A stretch of 64,000 nucleotides of DNA from Sulfurisoma sediminicola (GCF_003865015.1 NZ_BHVV01000002.1:372001-436000); one strand, 5' to 3'. Counted from the stretch's first letter, positions 19,896-28,838 are shown. Program-made: numbers and translations. The notes: generated from the sequence alone by a model not told the origin.

Positions 19896-21167
19896 GTGGA
19901 AAAACTGATTGGTTTCACTTCCGACTACATTCGCTACGTCCTCATCGGCGGACAGAAGTTCTATGCCTGGATGGGCTTTCTTTCTGTCCTCATCGCGGCT
20001 GCGCTGTACGGGTTCTACCTGCAAAACACCGAAGGGTTGATCGTCACCGGCATGACCAGCCAGATTCACGAAGGCCTTTATTTCGCCAACCTCGTGTTCC
20101 TGGTCGGCGTGGCGGCCGGTGCCGTGACCATCGTCTTTCCTGCCTACGTCTACCATCACAAGGGGATGCATGAAGTCACGGTGCTGGGGGAAATGCTGGC
20201 GATTTCAGCGGTGATCATGGTCATGCTGTTCGTCTTTGCCCACATGGGACGACCCGACCGGCTCTGGCACATGATTCCGTATATCGGCATCTACAACATG
20301 CCCGGGTCGATGCTGGCATGGGACGTGCTGGTGCTCAACGGCTACCTCCTGCTCAACTTCATCTGCGGCTTCTACTACCTCTACGCGAAATATACCGGTG
20401 GCAAGGTCAACAACAACTGGTTCATGCCCCTGGTCTATATCTCGATCGTCTGGGCGCTCAGCATCCATACCGTGACGGCCTTCCTGATATCGACCTTGCC
20501 TGCGCGTCCGATGTGGTTCCACAGCATGATGCCGATCCGCTTCATCGTGACTGCATTCGCGGCGGGACCCTGCCTGATCATCCTGGCCTTCCTGATCATC
20601 CGCAAGAACACCAGGATGTGGATTCAGGACGATGCGATCAACCTGTTGTCGACCATCATCACCTGGTGCCTCGGCATCGCCCTGTTCCTGACGATGTCGG
20701 AAATCGTCGTCGAGCTGTACGCCCGCACCGAGCATGCGAATGGCCTCTACTACCTGATGTTCGGCCTGCATGGCCTCACCAGCCTGGTTCCGTGGTTCTG
20801 GAGTTCCCTGGCTTTCATGATCATCGGCTTCGTCATGTTCCTGGTTCCCGGCATCCGCACCAACTACAAGCTGCTGCCGATCGCCTGCGTCCTGGCCTTT
20901 AGCGGAATCTGGATCGAGAAGGGGATGGGGCTGATCGTTCCCGGCTTCATTCCCACGCCCATCGGGGAGGTGACCGAGTATTACCCGACCCTGGTCGAGG
21001 TCCTGGTGACGCTCGGCAACTGGGCGGCCGGCTTCTTCATCCTGACCATCCTGCTCAAGGGCGCCATCGGCATCCTGCTGGGCGAGGTCAAGTACGAGAG
21101 CGGGACGGCGGCAAAATCCGGTGATCTCGCGGGCAGCAGCCAGGCAGCCGCGGTTGGATCAAAGTGA
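19896..21167 (+). CDS. NrfD/PsrC-family quinone-interacting membrane subunit
   Basis: A 423-residue integral membrane protein with about nine to ten hydrophobic helices, typical of the NrfD (polysulfide reductase) family. Family members exchange electrons with the quinone pool at the membrane face and pass them to the partner iron-sulfur subunit. The GTG start follows GAGGAG, 11 bases after the upstream stop. Conserved-looking polar spots in helices, such as the HMGRPDRLWHM loop and the WDVLVLNGYLLLNF helix, are usual for the family. Confidence 0.9.
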   Translation: MEKLIGFTSDYIRYVLIGGQKFYAWMGFLSVLIAAALYGFYLQNTEGLIVTGMTSQIHEGLYFANLVFLVGVAAGAVTIVFPAYVYHHKGMHEVTVLGEMLAISAVIMVMLFVFAHMGRPDRLWHMIPYIGIYNMPGSMLAWDVLVLNGYLLLNFICGFYYLYAKYTGGKVNNNWFMPLVYISIVWALSIHTVTAFLISTLPARPMWFHSMMPIRFIVTAFAAGPCLIILAFLIIRKNTRMWIQDDAINLLSTIITWCLGIALFLTMSEIVVELYARTEHANGLYYLMFGLHGLTSLVPWFWSSLAFMIIGFVMFLVPGIRTNYKLLPIACVLAFSGIWIEKGMGLIVPGFIPTPIGEVTEYYPTLVEVLVTLGNWAAGFFILTILLKGAIGILLGEVKYESGTAAKSGDLAGSSQAAAVGSK

Positions 21168-21177
21168 GGCGGCCATC

Positions 21178-21963
21178 ATGAAAAAACTTGCATTCCACAC
21201 GATGATTCTGGCCTTCTGCTGCGGGATGATTTCTTCCGCTTTTGCGCAACAGCAGCAGGAGATTACTTGCTTCGAAAGCCGCAAGGGCGCGTCGGAAGTC
21301 GTAAAGCGTGACCTTCAGCCGGGCTGGCCCAACGTGAAGTGTTCCCCGAAAACCGGGGCGGTCCTCTGGTGGGGCGATCCCTTCGACGGCACCGTCCCCA
21401 TGGGTGACATGCCTCTTCTGGGGAATGTCGCTCCGGGCAAGGCTGTCGTCAAACCGCGGTCCGAGAAACTTGCCATCCTGCCGATGTGCGCGACGGCCTG
21501 CCATAACGGCGTCGGACCCGCGTTCAACCCGCCAACGCTGCCGAAGGACAAGAAGCCGAAGCCGATCCCGACGATGGTAGGCCTGCTGCCGGATGCCCAG
21601 AACCTGCAACATGGTCGCGGTCGCATCTGGTGTCTCGATTGCCACCACACGACCCAGCGCAACAAGCTGGTGGACAACTTCGGCGATCCGGTCAGCATCG
21701 ACCAGCCACAACTGCTTTGCGGCAAGTGCCATGGCGACAAAATGCGCGACTGGCGGGACGGCATCCACGGCAAGCGCATCGGCGAATGGGCCAGCACGGG
21801 CAAGAAGCGCTGGTTCACCTGCACCGAATGCCATAACCCGCACAACGTCCAGGATGGCGCCAGAAACAGGGGCTTCGTCCAGATCGCGCCGGAATCGCCG
21901 CCGCAGCTTCCCAAAGGCATGAAGGACGCCAAGTACGAGCGCGTGCATGGCATCGCCCACTGA
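21178..21963 (+). CDS. Periplasmic multiheme c-type cytochrome, probably tetraheme
   Basis: A 261-residue protein with a Sec signal peptide (residues 1-23, ending ISSAFA). Three standard heme sites are seen: CLDCHH (152), CGKCHG (181) and CTECHN (215). A fourth, CATACH at 104-109, has three residues between the cysteines instead of two. The third gene of the operon, it could accept or give electrons at the periplasmic side of the Fe-S/NrfD module. Two further cysteines (31, 55) in the N-terminal half are unexplained. The terminal substrate cannot be told from sequence. Confidence 0.87.
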   Translation: MKKLAFHTMILAFCCGMISSAFAQQQQEITCFESRKGASEVVKRDLQPGWPNVKCSPKTGAVLWWGDPFDGTVPMGDMPLLGNVAPGKAVVKPRSEKLAILPMCATACHNGVGPAFNPPTLPKDKKPKPIPTMVGLLPDAQNLQHGRGRIWCLDCHHTTQRNKLVDNFGDPVSIDQPQLLCGKCHGDKMRDWRDGIHGKRIGEWASTGKKRWFTCTECHNPHNVQDGARNRGFVQIAPESPPQLPKGMKDAKYERVHGIAH

Positions 21964-21964
21964 T

Positions 21965-22411
21965 ATGTCGGATTTGCCGGACGACGCTGCCTCGACGCCC
22001 GCGCCGGGTCAAGGCAGGGGTGATCCCAGCTGGATTGCCCCTGCCCTGACGACGGCCGAAAAGACGCGGGTTGTCGGAAAAACCAGCGTCTTTTTCGGGC
22101 CGCCGCTCGCGATTCTCGCGGAGGGGCAAAAGAACACCATGGAGATCAGCGGCAAGCTCAACCGCACTGCCGAGCGATACCTGGAAATACTGAGGCATCA
22201 CGGCCTGGAACTCACCGAGCCGGAACGCCTGTGCCTTGCCCATATCTGCCATATCGGATTCATGTCGCCGCTGGAAATCCGGGAACTGCCCCTTGAGGTG
22301 GAACTCACCAGATTTGAATGCGCTGGACTGGACAAGGCCGCGCTGGCGGCGAAACTCGAATCGGCCAGCTTTGCCGACCTGGTTGCCGTCGTCGAAACAC
22401 TTGGGTTTTGA
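21965..22411 (+). CDS. Small soluble protein of the Fe-S/NrfD/cytochrome operon, unknown
   Basis: A 148-residue, largely helical protein with no signal peptide and no membrane segment; its ATG lies one base beyond the cytochrome stop. The N-terminal 35 residues are polar and probably flexible. The C-terminal half has regular helices (LNRTAERYLEILRHHGLELT, ESASFADLVAVVETLGF). It could be a dedicated chaperone for the Tat substrate, a common companion of exported redox proteins, but I see no recognised motif. Confidence 0.65.
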   Translation: MSDLPDDAASTPAPGQGRGDPSWIAPALTTAEKTRVVGKTSVFFGPPLAILAEGQKNTMEISGKLNRTAERYLEILRHHGLELTEPERLCLAHICHIGFMSPLEIRELPLEVELTRFECAGLDKAALAAKLESASFADLVAVVETLGF

Positions 22412-22649
22412 TCGATTGCAACGGTTGTCCGGCACTCATTCGCAATGGATGAGAAATCCAGCGGCGATAGGTGGGCGCTTGTGTGTGTGCTTCCCGCCTT
22501 GGTCATGAAGTTCATCGGCCATTTTGCCGCAGCCCGACAGCCGGTCTGCAGTAATGGGGGGCGGTTCAACGACTTTGCGGTTGCGCACACCGGTTCAAGT
22601 CGGCGATGGAGAAAGATCCCGTAAGACAGGTCCTGGTCGACTCCGGACC

Positions 22650-23099
22650 TCAGATCTTCCGCCCAGACAATTCCCTGTCCAGCTGCCGCGCGAATGCGTG
22701 CTGGTCGCTGGCGCTGAACGATGCCGGCCCGCCCGTTTCGACGCCAGACGAGCGCAGGGTGTCCATGAAATTGCGCAGGGTCAGGGCGGCGGCGATGCTG
22801 CCGGCGTCGTAGGTTTCGCCGCGAGGGGTCAGCACCTTGCCGCCCTTGGCGATCACGTCGGCGGCCAGCGGTATGTCGGTGGTGACGACGAGGTCGCCCG
22901 CTTCGACCCGGCGCGCGATCTCGTTGTCGGCGACGTCGAAACCCTTGGGTACCTGCAGCGCGCGGATGTGCGGCGAGCGCGGCACGGCGAGCATCTGGTT
23001 GGCGATGAGGGTGACCGCGACGCCCGTGCGCATCGCCGCGCGGAAGAGGATTTCCTTCACCGGCCTGGGGCAGGCGTCGGCATCGACCCAGATCTGCAC
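22650..23099 (-). CDS. UPF0178 (YaiI/YqxD) family protein
   Basis: A 149-residue protein from a GTG start. It shows the family's signature opening [20 protein letters not shown] and the PIN-like acidic segments [24 protein letters not shown] and [17 protein letters not shown]. The acidic pattern suggests a metal-dependent nuclease-like fold, though no function is established. The gene lies immediately downstream of the HNH gene on the same strand. The 238 bases downstream of its stop hold nothing I can recognise. Confidence 0.88.
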   Translation of the reverse strand: MQIWVDADACPRPVKEILFRAAMRTGVAVTLIANQMLAVPRSPHIRALQVPKGFDVADNEIARRVEAGDLVVTTDIPLAADVIAKGGKVLTPRGETYDAGSIAAALTLRNFMDTLRSSGVETGGPASFSASDQHAFARQLDRELSGRKI

Positions 23100-23103
23100 G
23101 CGT

Positions 23104-23484
23104 TCAGTCGCCCTTCTTCAAGAGACCCGCCAGCGCGGCGAAGGGCTGGTGGGTGGCCGGGGCGGTCTTTTGTCCGCCATCGCCGCGGCACGCGAGTTCG
23201 AGCTGGCGCTGGTGTTCGTTGTCGTGGCAGTAGAGGCACAGCAGCTCCCAGTTGCTGCCGTCGGGCGGGTTGTTGTCGTGATTGTGGTCGCGGTGATGGA
23301 CGGTCAGCTCGCGCAGCTTGTCGCGGGTGAATTCGCGGGCACAGCGGCCGCAGATCCAGGGATAGATCTTCAGCGCCCGCTCGCGGTAGTCCTGCTCGCG
23401 CAGATCGGCCGACCGTCGCGCCTCGGCGACCAGGCGGTCGAGCCGGGAGGCATCGGGTGCGCGGGGCGATTTCGGGGCGGGCAT
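23104..23484 (-). CDS. YajD-type HNH nuclease family protein
   Basis: A 126-residue protein with an HNH fold: zinc cysteines in CGRCAREF and CLYCHDNEH, and the catalytic core [14 protein letters not shown]. It matches the E. coli YajD family, which is small, stand-alone and of unknown biological role. It has no toxin or phage neighbours. It sits 4 bases upstream of the UPF0178 gene, and the two are probably co-transcribed. Confidence 0.88.
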   Translation of the reverse strand: MPAPKSPRAPDASRLDRLVAEARRSADLREQDYRERALKIYPWICGRCAREFTRDKLRELTVHHRDHNHDNNPPDGSNWELLCLYCHDNEHQRQLELACRGDGGQKTAPATHQPFAALAGLLKKGD

Positions 23485-23491
23485 CGCCGCT

Positions 23492-24124
23492 TCAGCGCGC
23501 CGCGATGAGGCGCAGCCCCAACAGCACGAAGATGCCGCCGGCCAGGCGGTCGAGCCATGCGCCGATCGCGGGCCGGCGCTGCAGCCACTGGCCGATGATG
23601 CCGGCGAACCAGCCGATGGCGGCGAAGATCAACGCGGCCTGCAGCGTGAAGGCGAGGCCGAGCTGGACGATCTGCACGCCGGGGCTGCGGCCGGCAGCGA
23701 CGAATTGCGGCAGGAAGGCGAGGAAGAAGAGGATCACCTTGGGGTTGACGGCGTTGGCGACGAGTCCCTTGGCGAAGAGTTTTGCCGCGCCGTCCGCCGG
23801 GAGCTCCCGCGCGGTCGTGCCGAAGGGACGCGCGTTGCGGATCGCCTGCGCGCCGAGCCAGACGAGGTAGAGCCCGCCGGCAAGCTTGAGCGCGGCAAAG
23901 GCGCCGGCCGAGGCGGCGATCAGGGCGGAAATGCCGAGCGCCGCGAGCGCGGTGTGGCTGAGGCAGCCCAGCGCGCAGCCGAGACCGAAGGCGATGCCCG
24001 CCTCGCGGCCGCGCGCGACGCCGAGGCTCAGCACCATCAGGTTGTCCGGGCCCGGCGCCAGCGTGATCAGCACGGCGGCGACGAGGAAGGCCGAGAGTTG
24101 CGGCAGGGTCAGCAGGGCGTCCAT
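23492..24124 (-). CDS. LysE/RhtB-family amino-acid exporter
   Basis: A 210-residue membrane protein with about six helices. The characteristic family start is LITLAPGPDNLMVLSLGVARGREAGIAFG, with the conserved PGPDN motif and a G-rich helix. Family members export amino acids such as threonine, homoserine or lysine; the substrate here is unknown. It lies 7 bases upstream of the HNH gene on the same strand. Confidence 0.9.
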   Translation of the reverse strand: MDALLTLPQLSAFLVAAVLITLAPGPDNLMVLSLGVARGREAGIAFGLGCALGCLSHTALAALGISALIAASAGAFAALKLAGGLYLVWLGAQAIRNARPFGTTARELPADGAAKLFAKGLVANAVNPKVILFFLAFLPQFVAAGRSPGVQIVQLGLAFTLQAALIFAAIGWFAGIIGQWLQRRPAIGAWLDRLAGGIFVLLGLRLIAAR

Positions 24125-24181
24125 CGAAAAGTTATGCGAAGCGGTATCCCTTGGGACGGCGGTAGCGGTACGGTGAGGCCC

Positions 24182-24739
24182 TTATTCGGACTTCCATTTT
24201 ATGGAGCAGCCCATGCTCGGGATCTGCTCGGCGGGGCCTTTGCCGGTCAGCGCGACCTGCTTCATCGCCTCGAACAGGTCGCGGCGCACGCCCTCGGGCG
24301 CGGTCTCCTTGCGCGACTCGTCGAGCCGGCCGCGGTACTGCAGTTCCATCCTGTCGTTGAAGCCGAAGAAGTCGGGCGTGCACACCGCGCCGTAGGCCCT
24401 GGCGACTTCCTGCGTCGCGTCGAGCACGTAGGGGAAGGGGAAGTCGAGTTCCCTGGCGATCTTCACCATGTGGTTCCACGAATCCTCGGGGTAATCGGCG
24501 GGGTCGTTGGACATGATGGCGATGGCGTTCATGCCCATGGCCTTGAGTTCGCGGGTGTCGCGGATCAGGCGGTGGATCACCGCCTTGACGTAGGGGCAGT
24601 GGTTGCAGATGAACATCACCAGGAGGCCCCGGGGGCCGCGCGCCGAGGCGAGGCTGTGGCGCCCGCCGTCGACGCCGGGCAGGTCGAAGTCGATGGCGGG
24701 GCGGCCGAAGTCGCAGACGGGGGTGGTAAGGCTGACCAT
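24182..24739 (-). CDS. Thioredoxin-fold (AhpC/TSA-like) protein
   Basis: A 185-residue cytoplasmic protein with a strong ribosome-binding site (AAGGAG, 7 bases from ATG). The thioredoxin-fold core has FICNHCPYVKAV at the redox site, with a single CPY instead of CXXC. The later segments NDPADYPEDSWNHM and TPDFFGFND are typical of the bacterial thioredoxin-family proteins often called peroxiredoxin-like. A role in peroxide or thiol chemistry is likely. Another cysteine near the C-terminus (MGCSIKWK) could resolve a disulfide. Confidence 0.82.
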   Translation of the reverse strand: MVSLTTPVCDFGRPAIDFDLPGVDGGRHSLASARGPRGLLVMFICNHCPYVKAVIHRLIRDTRELKAMGMNAIAIMSNDPADYPEDSWNHMVKIARELDFPFPYVLDATQEVARAYGAVCTPDFFGFNDRMELQYRGRLDESRKETAPEGVRRDLFEAMKQVALTGKGPAEQIPSMGCSIKWKSE

Positions 24740-24769
24740 GAACGCTGTCTCCTTGTTCTCTTGCGAACC

Positions 24770-24775
24770 TATAAT
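24770..24775 (+). promoter_or_regulatory. -10 box (TATAAT) in front of rsmE
   Basis: A consensus TATAAT ends 6 bases before the rsmE ATG, so the transcript would begin at or next to the start codon and be leaderless. No convincing -35 was found at 16-18 bases. Confidence 0.45.
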
Positions 24776-24781
24776 GGGCCA

Positions 24782-25510
24782 ATGATAACGCGCATCCATT
24801 GCCCGCAAGGCCTTGCCCCGGGGGCGCATGTGGCGCTGCCGGAGACCGCGGCGCACCACGTCTCGCGCGTGCTGCGGCTGAAGGAAGGCGACCCGCTGAT
24901 CCTGTTCGACGGCCGCGGCGGCGAATGGACCGCAGCCATCACCTTGGTGCGCAAGGACGAGGTGCGCGCGGACCTCAAGACCTTCGATCCGGTCGACCGC
25001 GAGGCGCCGCTGGCGGTGACGCTGGTGCAGGCCGTGGCCGCCGCCGACAAGATGGACTGGATCGTGCAGAAGTGCGTCGAACTGGGTGTGGCGGCGATTC
25101 GCCCGGTGGCGGCGAAGCGCTCGGTCATCCGGCTTTCCGGCGAGCGCATGGAGCGGCGCGTGGCCCACTGGCAGGCCGTCGCCGCGGCGGCCTGCGAGCA
25201 GTGCGGCCGCAACCGCGTGCCGCCGGTGGCGCCGATTGTTGATCTGCCTCAATACCTTGGTGAGCCGGCCGTTGAAAATGAGTTGCGTCTGCTGGCTTCG
25301 CCGCTGGATGCACGGCGCCTGCGCGAGCTGCCGAAACCGCAAGGAGGTGTCACACTCCTCGTTGGTCCGGAAGGCGGCTTCGAGGACGGCGAGTCGCAGG
25401 CGGCGCATGCGGTCGGCTTTCGCGGGGTGAATCTCGGATCGCGCGTGCTGCGCACCGAAACGGCCGGGGCCGCGGCCCTGGCCGGAATGATGGCTTTGTG
25501 GGGGGATTGA
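24782..25510 (+). CDS. rsmE: 16S rRNA (uracil1498-N3)-methyltransferase
   Basis: Methylates U1498 of 16S rRNA in the assembled small subunit. The 242-residue protein has an N-terminal PUA-like domain (HHVSRVLRLKEGDPLILFDG) and a C-terminal SPOUT domain with the knot motifs LLVGPEGGFEDGE and LGSRVLRTETA for S-adenosylmethionine. It is divergent from the thioredoxin-fold gene and two bases upstream of the polyphosphate phosphotransferase gene. Confidence 0.94.
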   Translation: MITRIHCPQGLAPGAHVALPETAAHHVSRVLRLKEGDPLILFDGRGGEWTAAITLVRKDEVRADLKTFDPVDREAPLAVTLVQAVAAADKMDWIVQKCVELGVAAIRPVAAKRSVIRLSGERMERRVAHWQAVAAAACEQCGRNRVPPVAPIVDLPQYLGEPAVENELRLLASPLDARRLRELPKPQGGVTLLVGPEGGFEDGESQAAHAVGFRGVNLGSRVLRTETAGAAALAGMMALWGD

Positions 25511-25512
25511 TC

Positions 25513-27051
25513 ATGTTCGAATCGGCCGAGCTGGGTCACAAGATCGACAAGGAAACCTACAAGCAGGCCGTGCCGCAGCTGCGGGCCGACCTGCTCGACG
25601 TGCAGTACGACCTCAAGGAGCAGGGCAAGATCCCGGTGATCGTGCTGGTCTCCGGCCAGGACGGCGCCGGCAAGGGCGAGACCATCAACATCCTCTACGA
25701 GTGGATGGACCCGCGCTTCATCTCGACGCTGGCATTCTCGGCACCGACCGACGAGGAGCGCTTGCGCCCCTTCATGTGGCGCTACTGGCGCGCCCTGCCG
25801 CCCAAGGGTCGCATCGGGGTGTTCGCCGGCTCGTGGTACTCGAGTCCGATCCACGACCGGCTCGACGGCGGCATGACCAAGGCGGCGATGGATGCGCGCA
25901 TCGACCAGATCAACCGCTTCGAGGCGATGCTGGTCAACGAGGGCGCGCTGGTGCTCAAGTTCTGGTTCCACCTGACCAAGGACGGGCAGAAACGCCGCCT
26001 CAAGGCGCTGGAAAAGGATCCGAAGACCGCCTGGCGCGTGACCAAGTGGAACTGGGACCGGCTCAAGACCTACGACAAGCTGCAGGACGTCGTCGGCCAT
26101 GTGCTGCGCATGACCAACACGCCGTGGGCGCCGTGGACCATCATCGAGGGCGAGGATGACCGCTATCGCTCGCTCACCACCGGCAAGATCCTGCTCGAGG
26201 CGATCCGCCAGCGTCTGGCCCATCCGGAAAAGCAGTTCACCCCGGTGGCACCGCCGTCGCGGCCCAACATCGACGGCCGCGACGTGCTGTCCGAGCTCAA
26301 GCTCAACCGCAAGCCGATCACCAAGGCCGACTACGAAACGCAGCTGGCCAAGTGGCAGGGCAAGCTCTCCGAACTGGTGCGCGACCCGCGCTTCAAGAAC
26401 CATTCGGTGCTCTGCGCCTTCGAGGGGTCGGACGCCGCCGGCAAGGGTGGCACCATTCGCCGCATCGTCTCCGCACTCGATGCTCGCGACTACCAGGTCG
26501 TGCCGGTCGCCGCGCCGACCGAGGAAGAGCGTGCCCAGCCCTATCTGTGGCGCTTCTGGCGTCACATCCCGCGCACCGGCCGGGTGACGATCTTCGACCG
26601 CACCTGGTACGGCCGCGTGCTGGTCGAGCGGGTCGAAGGCTACTGCGCCGAGGCCGACTGGCTGCGTGCCTATTCCGAGATCAACGACTTCGAGCACGAC
26701 CTCTCGGACTCCGGCGTCATCGTCATCAAGTTCTGGCTGCAGATCAGCAAGGACGAGCAGCTCAAGCGCTTCAAGGAGCGCGAGAAGATCGAGTTCAAGC
26801 AGTTCAAGATCACCGAGGAAGACTGGCGCAACCGCGAGAAGTGGGACGCCTATCACGAGGCGGTGTGCGACATGGTCGATCGCACCAGCACCGGCAACGC
26901 GCCATGGACCATCGTCGAGGCCAACGACAAGAACTTCGCCCGGGTCAAGGTGCTGCGTACAATCTGCGAACGGCTCGAGGCCGCGCTCGATGCCAAGCCG
27001 GGCGCCGAGGGCGTGGCGGCCGCCGAGAAACCGAAAAAGAAAAAGGACTGA
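25513..27051 (+). CDS. pap: Polyphosphate:AMP phosphotransferase (two PPK2 domains)
   Basis: Makes ADP from AMP with polyphosphate as phosphate donor. The 512-residue protein holds two PPK2 domains in tandem, each with its own Walker A: LVSGQDGAGKGETI (about residue 50) and FEGSDAAGKGGTIRRI (about 305). Lid and Walker B-like segments (TIFDRTWYGRVLVERVEG) are complete in the second domain. In the first domain the matching region is changed (GVFAGSWYSSPIHDR). In class II PPK2 enzymes the second domain is the active one, which fits. A lysine-rich tail closes the protein. Confidence 0.93.
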   Translation: MFESAELGHKIDKETYKQAVPQLRADLLDVQYDLKEQGKIPVIVLVSGQDGAGKGETINILYEWMDPRFISTLAFSAPTDEERLRPFMWRYWRALPPKGRIGVFAGSWYSSPIHDRLDGGMTKAAMDARIDQINRFEAMLVNEGALVLKFWFHLTKDGQKRRLKALEKDPKTAWRVTKWNWDRLKTYDKLQDVVGHVLRMTNTPWAPWTIIEGEDDRYRSLTTGKILLEAIRQRLAHPEKQFTPVAPPSRPNIDGRDVLSELKLNRKPITKADYETQLAKWQGKLSELVRDPRFKNHSVLCAFEGSDAAGKGGTIRRIVSALDARDYQVVPVAAPTEEERAQPYLWRFWRHIPRTGRVTIFDRTWYGRVLVERVEGYCAEADWLRAYSEINDFEHDLSDSGVIVIKFWLQISKDEQLKRFKEREKIEFKQFKITEEDWRNREKWDAYHEAVCDMVDRTSTGNAPWTIVEANDKNFARVKVLRTICERLEAALDAKPGAEGVAAAEKPKKKKD

Positions 27052-27059
27052 CGCCGAGC

Positions 27060-28397
27060 ATGACCATCGAAACGCGGCAGGCGCCGCCTGAGAGCGATAC
27101 CCGCCTCGTCGCGTGGGTGCGCCAGGCGGCGCCCTACATTCATGCCTTCCGCGGCAAGACCTTCGTCATCGCCTTCGGCGGCGAAGTGTTCTCCGATGGC
27201 GGCGCCCAGGACCTGATGTACGACATCGCCCTGCTCGACAGCATGGGCATCCGCCTGGTGCTGGTGCACGGTGCACGGCCGCAGATCGACGCCGAGATGC
27301 GCAGCCGCGGGCTCGAGCCGCGTTTCCACAAGGGCGTGCGCGTCACCGACTCCGATGCGCTCGAATGCGTCAAGCGCGCGATGGGCGTGACGCGCATCGA
27401 GATCGAGGCACTGCTGTCGCAGGGCCTGCCGAATACCCCGATGGCCGGCGCCTTCCTGCGCGTCACCGGCGGCAACTTCATCACGGCGCGGCCGGTGGGT
27501 GTCGTCGACGGTGTCGATTTCCAGTACACCGGCGCGGTGCGCAAGGTCATCGCCGACGAGATCCAGGGCGACCTGGCACAGGAGAACGTCGTGCTGATCA
27601 CGCCGATCGGCGCTTCGCCGACGGGGGAGATATTCAACCTCGCCTGGGAGGAAGTGGCCGAGGCGGTGGCCGTGGCGATTCGCGCCGACAAGCTGATCTT
27701 CCTCGCCGACGGCGCCGGCCTGGTCGACCGCAAGGGCACGGTGATCGACGCGCTGACCGTGGACGAGGCCGAACAGCTGCTCGGCAAGGCCAAACAGGCG
27801 CCGGAGATCGAGCGCGTGCTGCGCGGCTCGATCCGCGCCTGCCACGGCGGCGTCGGCCGGGTGCATTTCCTCGACCGCAAGGCCGATGGCGCCATGTTGA
27901 TGGAGTTCTTCACCCGCGACGGCTTCGGCACGGTGATGACGCATGATCCGCTGGCGCTGCTGCGCAACGCCACCGTCGACGACGTCGGCGCGATCCTCGG
28001 CCTGATCGAGCCGCTCGAGGCCGACGGCACGCTGGTCAAGCGCGGGCGCGAACGGCTGGAGATGGAGATCGAGCGCTTTTCGGTGCTCGAGCACGACGGC
28101 GTCATCGTCGGCTGCGCCGCGCTCTACCCGTTTTCGAGCGAGAAAGCGGCGGAGCTCGCTTGCCTCGCCGTCGATCCCGAATTCCGTCGCGCCGGCTACG
28201 GCGACCAGTTGCGGCGCCACATCGAGGCGCGGGCGAAGAAGCTGAAGCTGAAAAAGCTCTTCGTGCTGACGACCCGGACCGCGCACTGGTTCATCGAGCG
28301 CGGCTTCGAGGAGGCGCCGCCCGACACCCTGCCGGCGGCCCGGCGCGAACTCTACAATTTCCAGCGCCGCTCCAAGGTTTTCGTCAAGGCCCTTTAA
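27060..28397 (+). CDS. argA: N-acetylglutamate synthase
   Basis: First step of arginine synthesis: transfers acetyl from acetyl-CoA to glutamate. The 445-residue protein joins an amino-acid-kinase-like regulatory domain (about 1-290, FRGKTFVIAFGGEVFSDG) to a GNAT acetyltransferase domain (about 300-445) with the acetyl-CoA loop DPEFRRAGYGDQL. Length and layout match the classical ArgA, which arginine inhibits. It follows the polyphosphate gene by 8 bases. Confidence 0.95.
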   Translation: MTIETRQAPPESDTRLVAWVRQAAPYIHAFRGKTFVIAFGGEVFSDGGAQDLMYDIALLDSMGIRLVLVHGARPQIDAEMRSRGLEPRFHKGVRVTDSDALECVKRAMGVTRIEIEALLSQGLPNTPMAGAFLRVTGGNFITARPVGVVDGVDFQYTGAVRKVIADEIQGDLAQENVVLITPIGASPTGEIFNLAWEEVAEAVAVAIRADKLIFLADGAGLVDRKGTVIDALTVDEAEQLLGKAKQAPEIERVLRGSIRACHGGVGRVHFLDRKADGAMLMEFFTRDGFGTVMTHDPLALLRNATVDDVGAILGLIEPLEADGTLVKRGRERLEMEIERFSVLEHDGVIVGCAALYPFSSEKAAELACLAVDPEFRRAGYGDQLRRHIEARAKKLKLKKLFVLTTRTAHWFIERGFEEAPPDTLPAARRELYNFQRRSKVFVKAL

Positions 28398-28470
28398 TCC
28401 GGCGGCTGCGCCTCCACTTATTGCCAGGTCGGTAGCCGCTCAGCAGATATTTTTGAAAGGAAACAAATAG

Positions 28471-28743
28471 ATGGCGCGCATGGTGAATTGCATCAAACTC
28501 GGCCGCGAGGCGGAAGGGCTGGATTTCCCGCCCATGCCCGGCGAACTCGGCAAGCGGCTCTGGGAAAACGTGTCGAAGGAGGCCTGGCAGCAGTGGATCA
28601 AGCTGCAGACCATGCTGATCAACGAGAACCGCCTCAACCTGATGGACCCGCGGGCCCGCACCTACTTGGCCGAGCAGGTGACCAAGCATTTCTTCGGCGA
28701 AGGTGCCGAGCAGGCCGCGGGCTACGTGCCGCCCAAAGGCTGA
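28471..28743 (+). CDS. yggX: Fe(2+)-trafficking / oxidative damage protection protein YggX
   Basis: A 90-residue protein with the conserved family start [20 protein letters not shown], including the single functional cysteine, then [18 protein letters not shown] and [13 protein letters not shown]. In enterobacteria YggX limits oxidative damage to iron-sulfur clusters, which suits a genome full of such proteins. AAGGAAA lies before the ATG. A strong terminator follows. Confidence 0.95.
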   Translation: MARMVNCIKLGREAEGLDFPPMPGELGKRLWENVSKEAWQQWIKLQTMLINENRLNLMDPRARTYLAEQVTKHFFGEGAEQAAGYVPPKG

Positions 28744-28762
28744 ACCGCATCTGCCAATGAGC

Positions 28763-28799
28763 GAAGGGCCGCCCCGGTGTCGAGGCGGCCCTTCTCTTT
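28763..28799 (+). terminator. Rho-independent terminator after yggX
   Basis: GAAGGGCCGCC and GGCGGCCCTTC form an 11-bp perfect stem around a 10-base loop, followed by TCTTT. It ends the rsmE-pap-argA-yggX run before the convergent phoU. Confidence 0.85.
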
Positions 28800-28800
28800 G

Positions 28801-28830
28801 GTGCGGTGGTGCGGTGGTGCGGTGGTGCGG
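28801..28830. repeat. Short tandem repeat (GTGCGGTG, 3.75 copies)
   Basis: Thirty bases of an 8-base unit lie between the yggX terminator and the phoU stop codon. It is non-coding in both directions and prone to slippage. Confidence 0.75.
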
Positions 28831-28838
28831 CGCCGGCT

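Noticed and set aside
18793-21963. Calling the operon dsrJOP or nrfBCD
   Set aside because: The subunit types match, but there are no other dsr or nrf genes and the cytochrome has a different heme count and order. Only the module type is supported.
22412-22649. Possible small genes in the gap between the NrfD operon and the UPF0178 gene
   Set aside because: Short frames exist on both strands but none has a ribosome-binding site or any protein character; I see nothing supported there.
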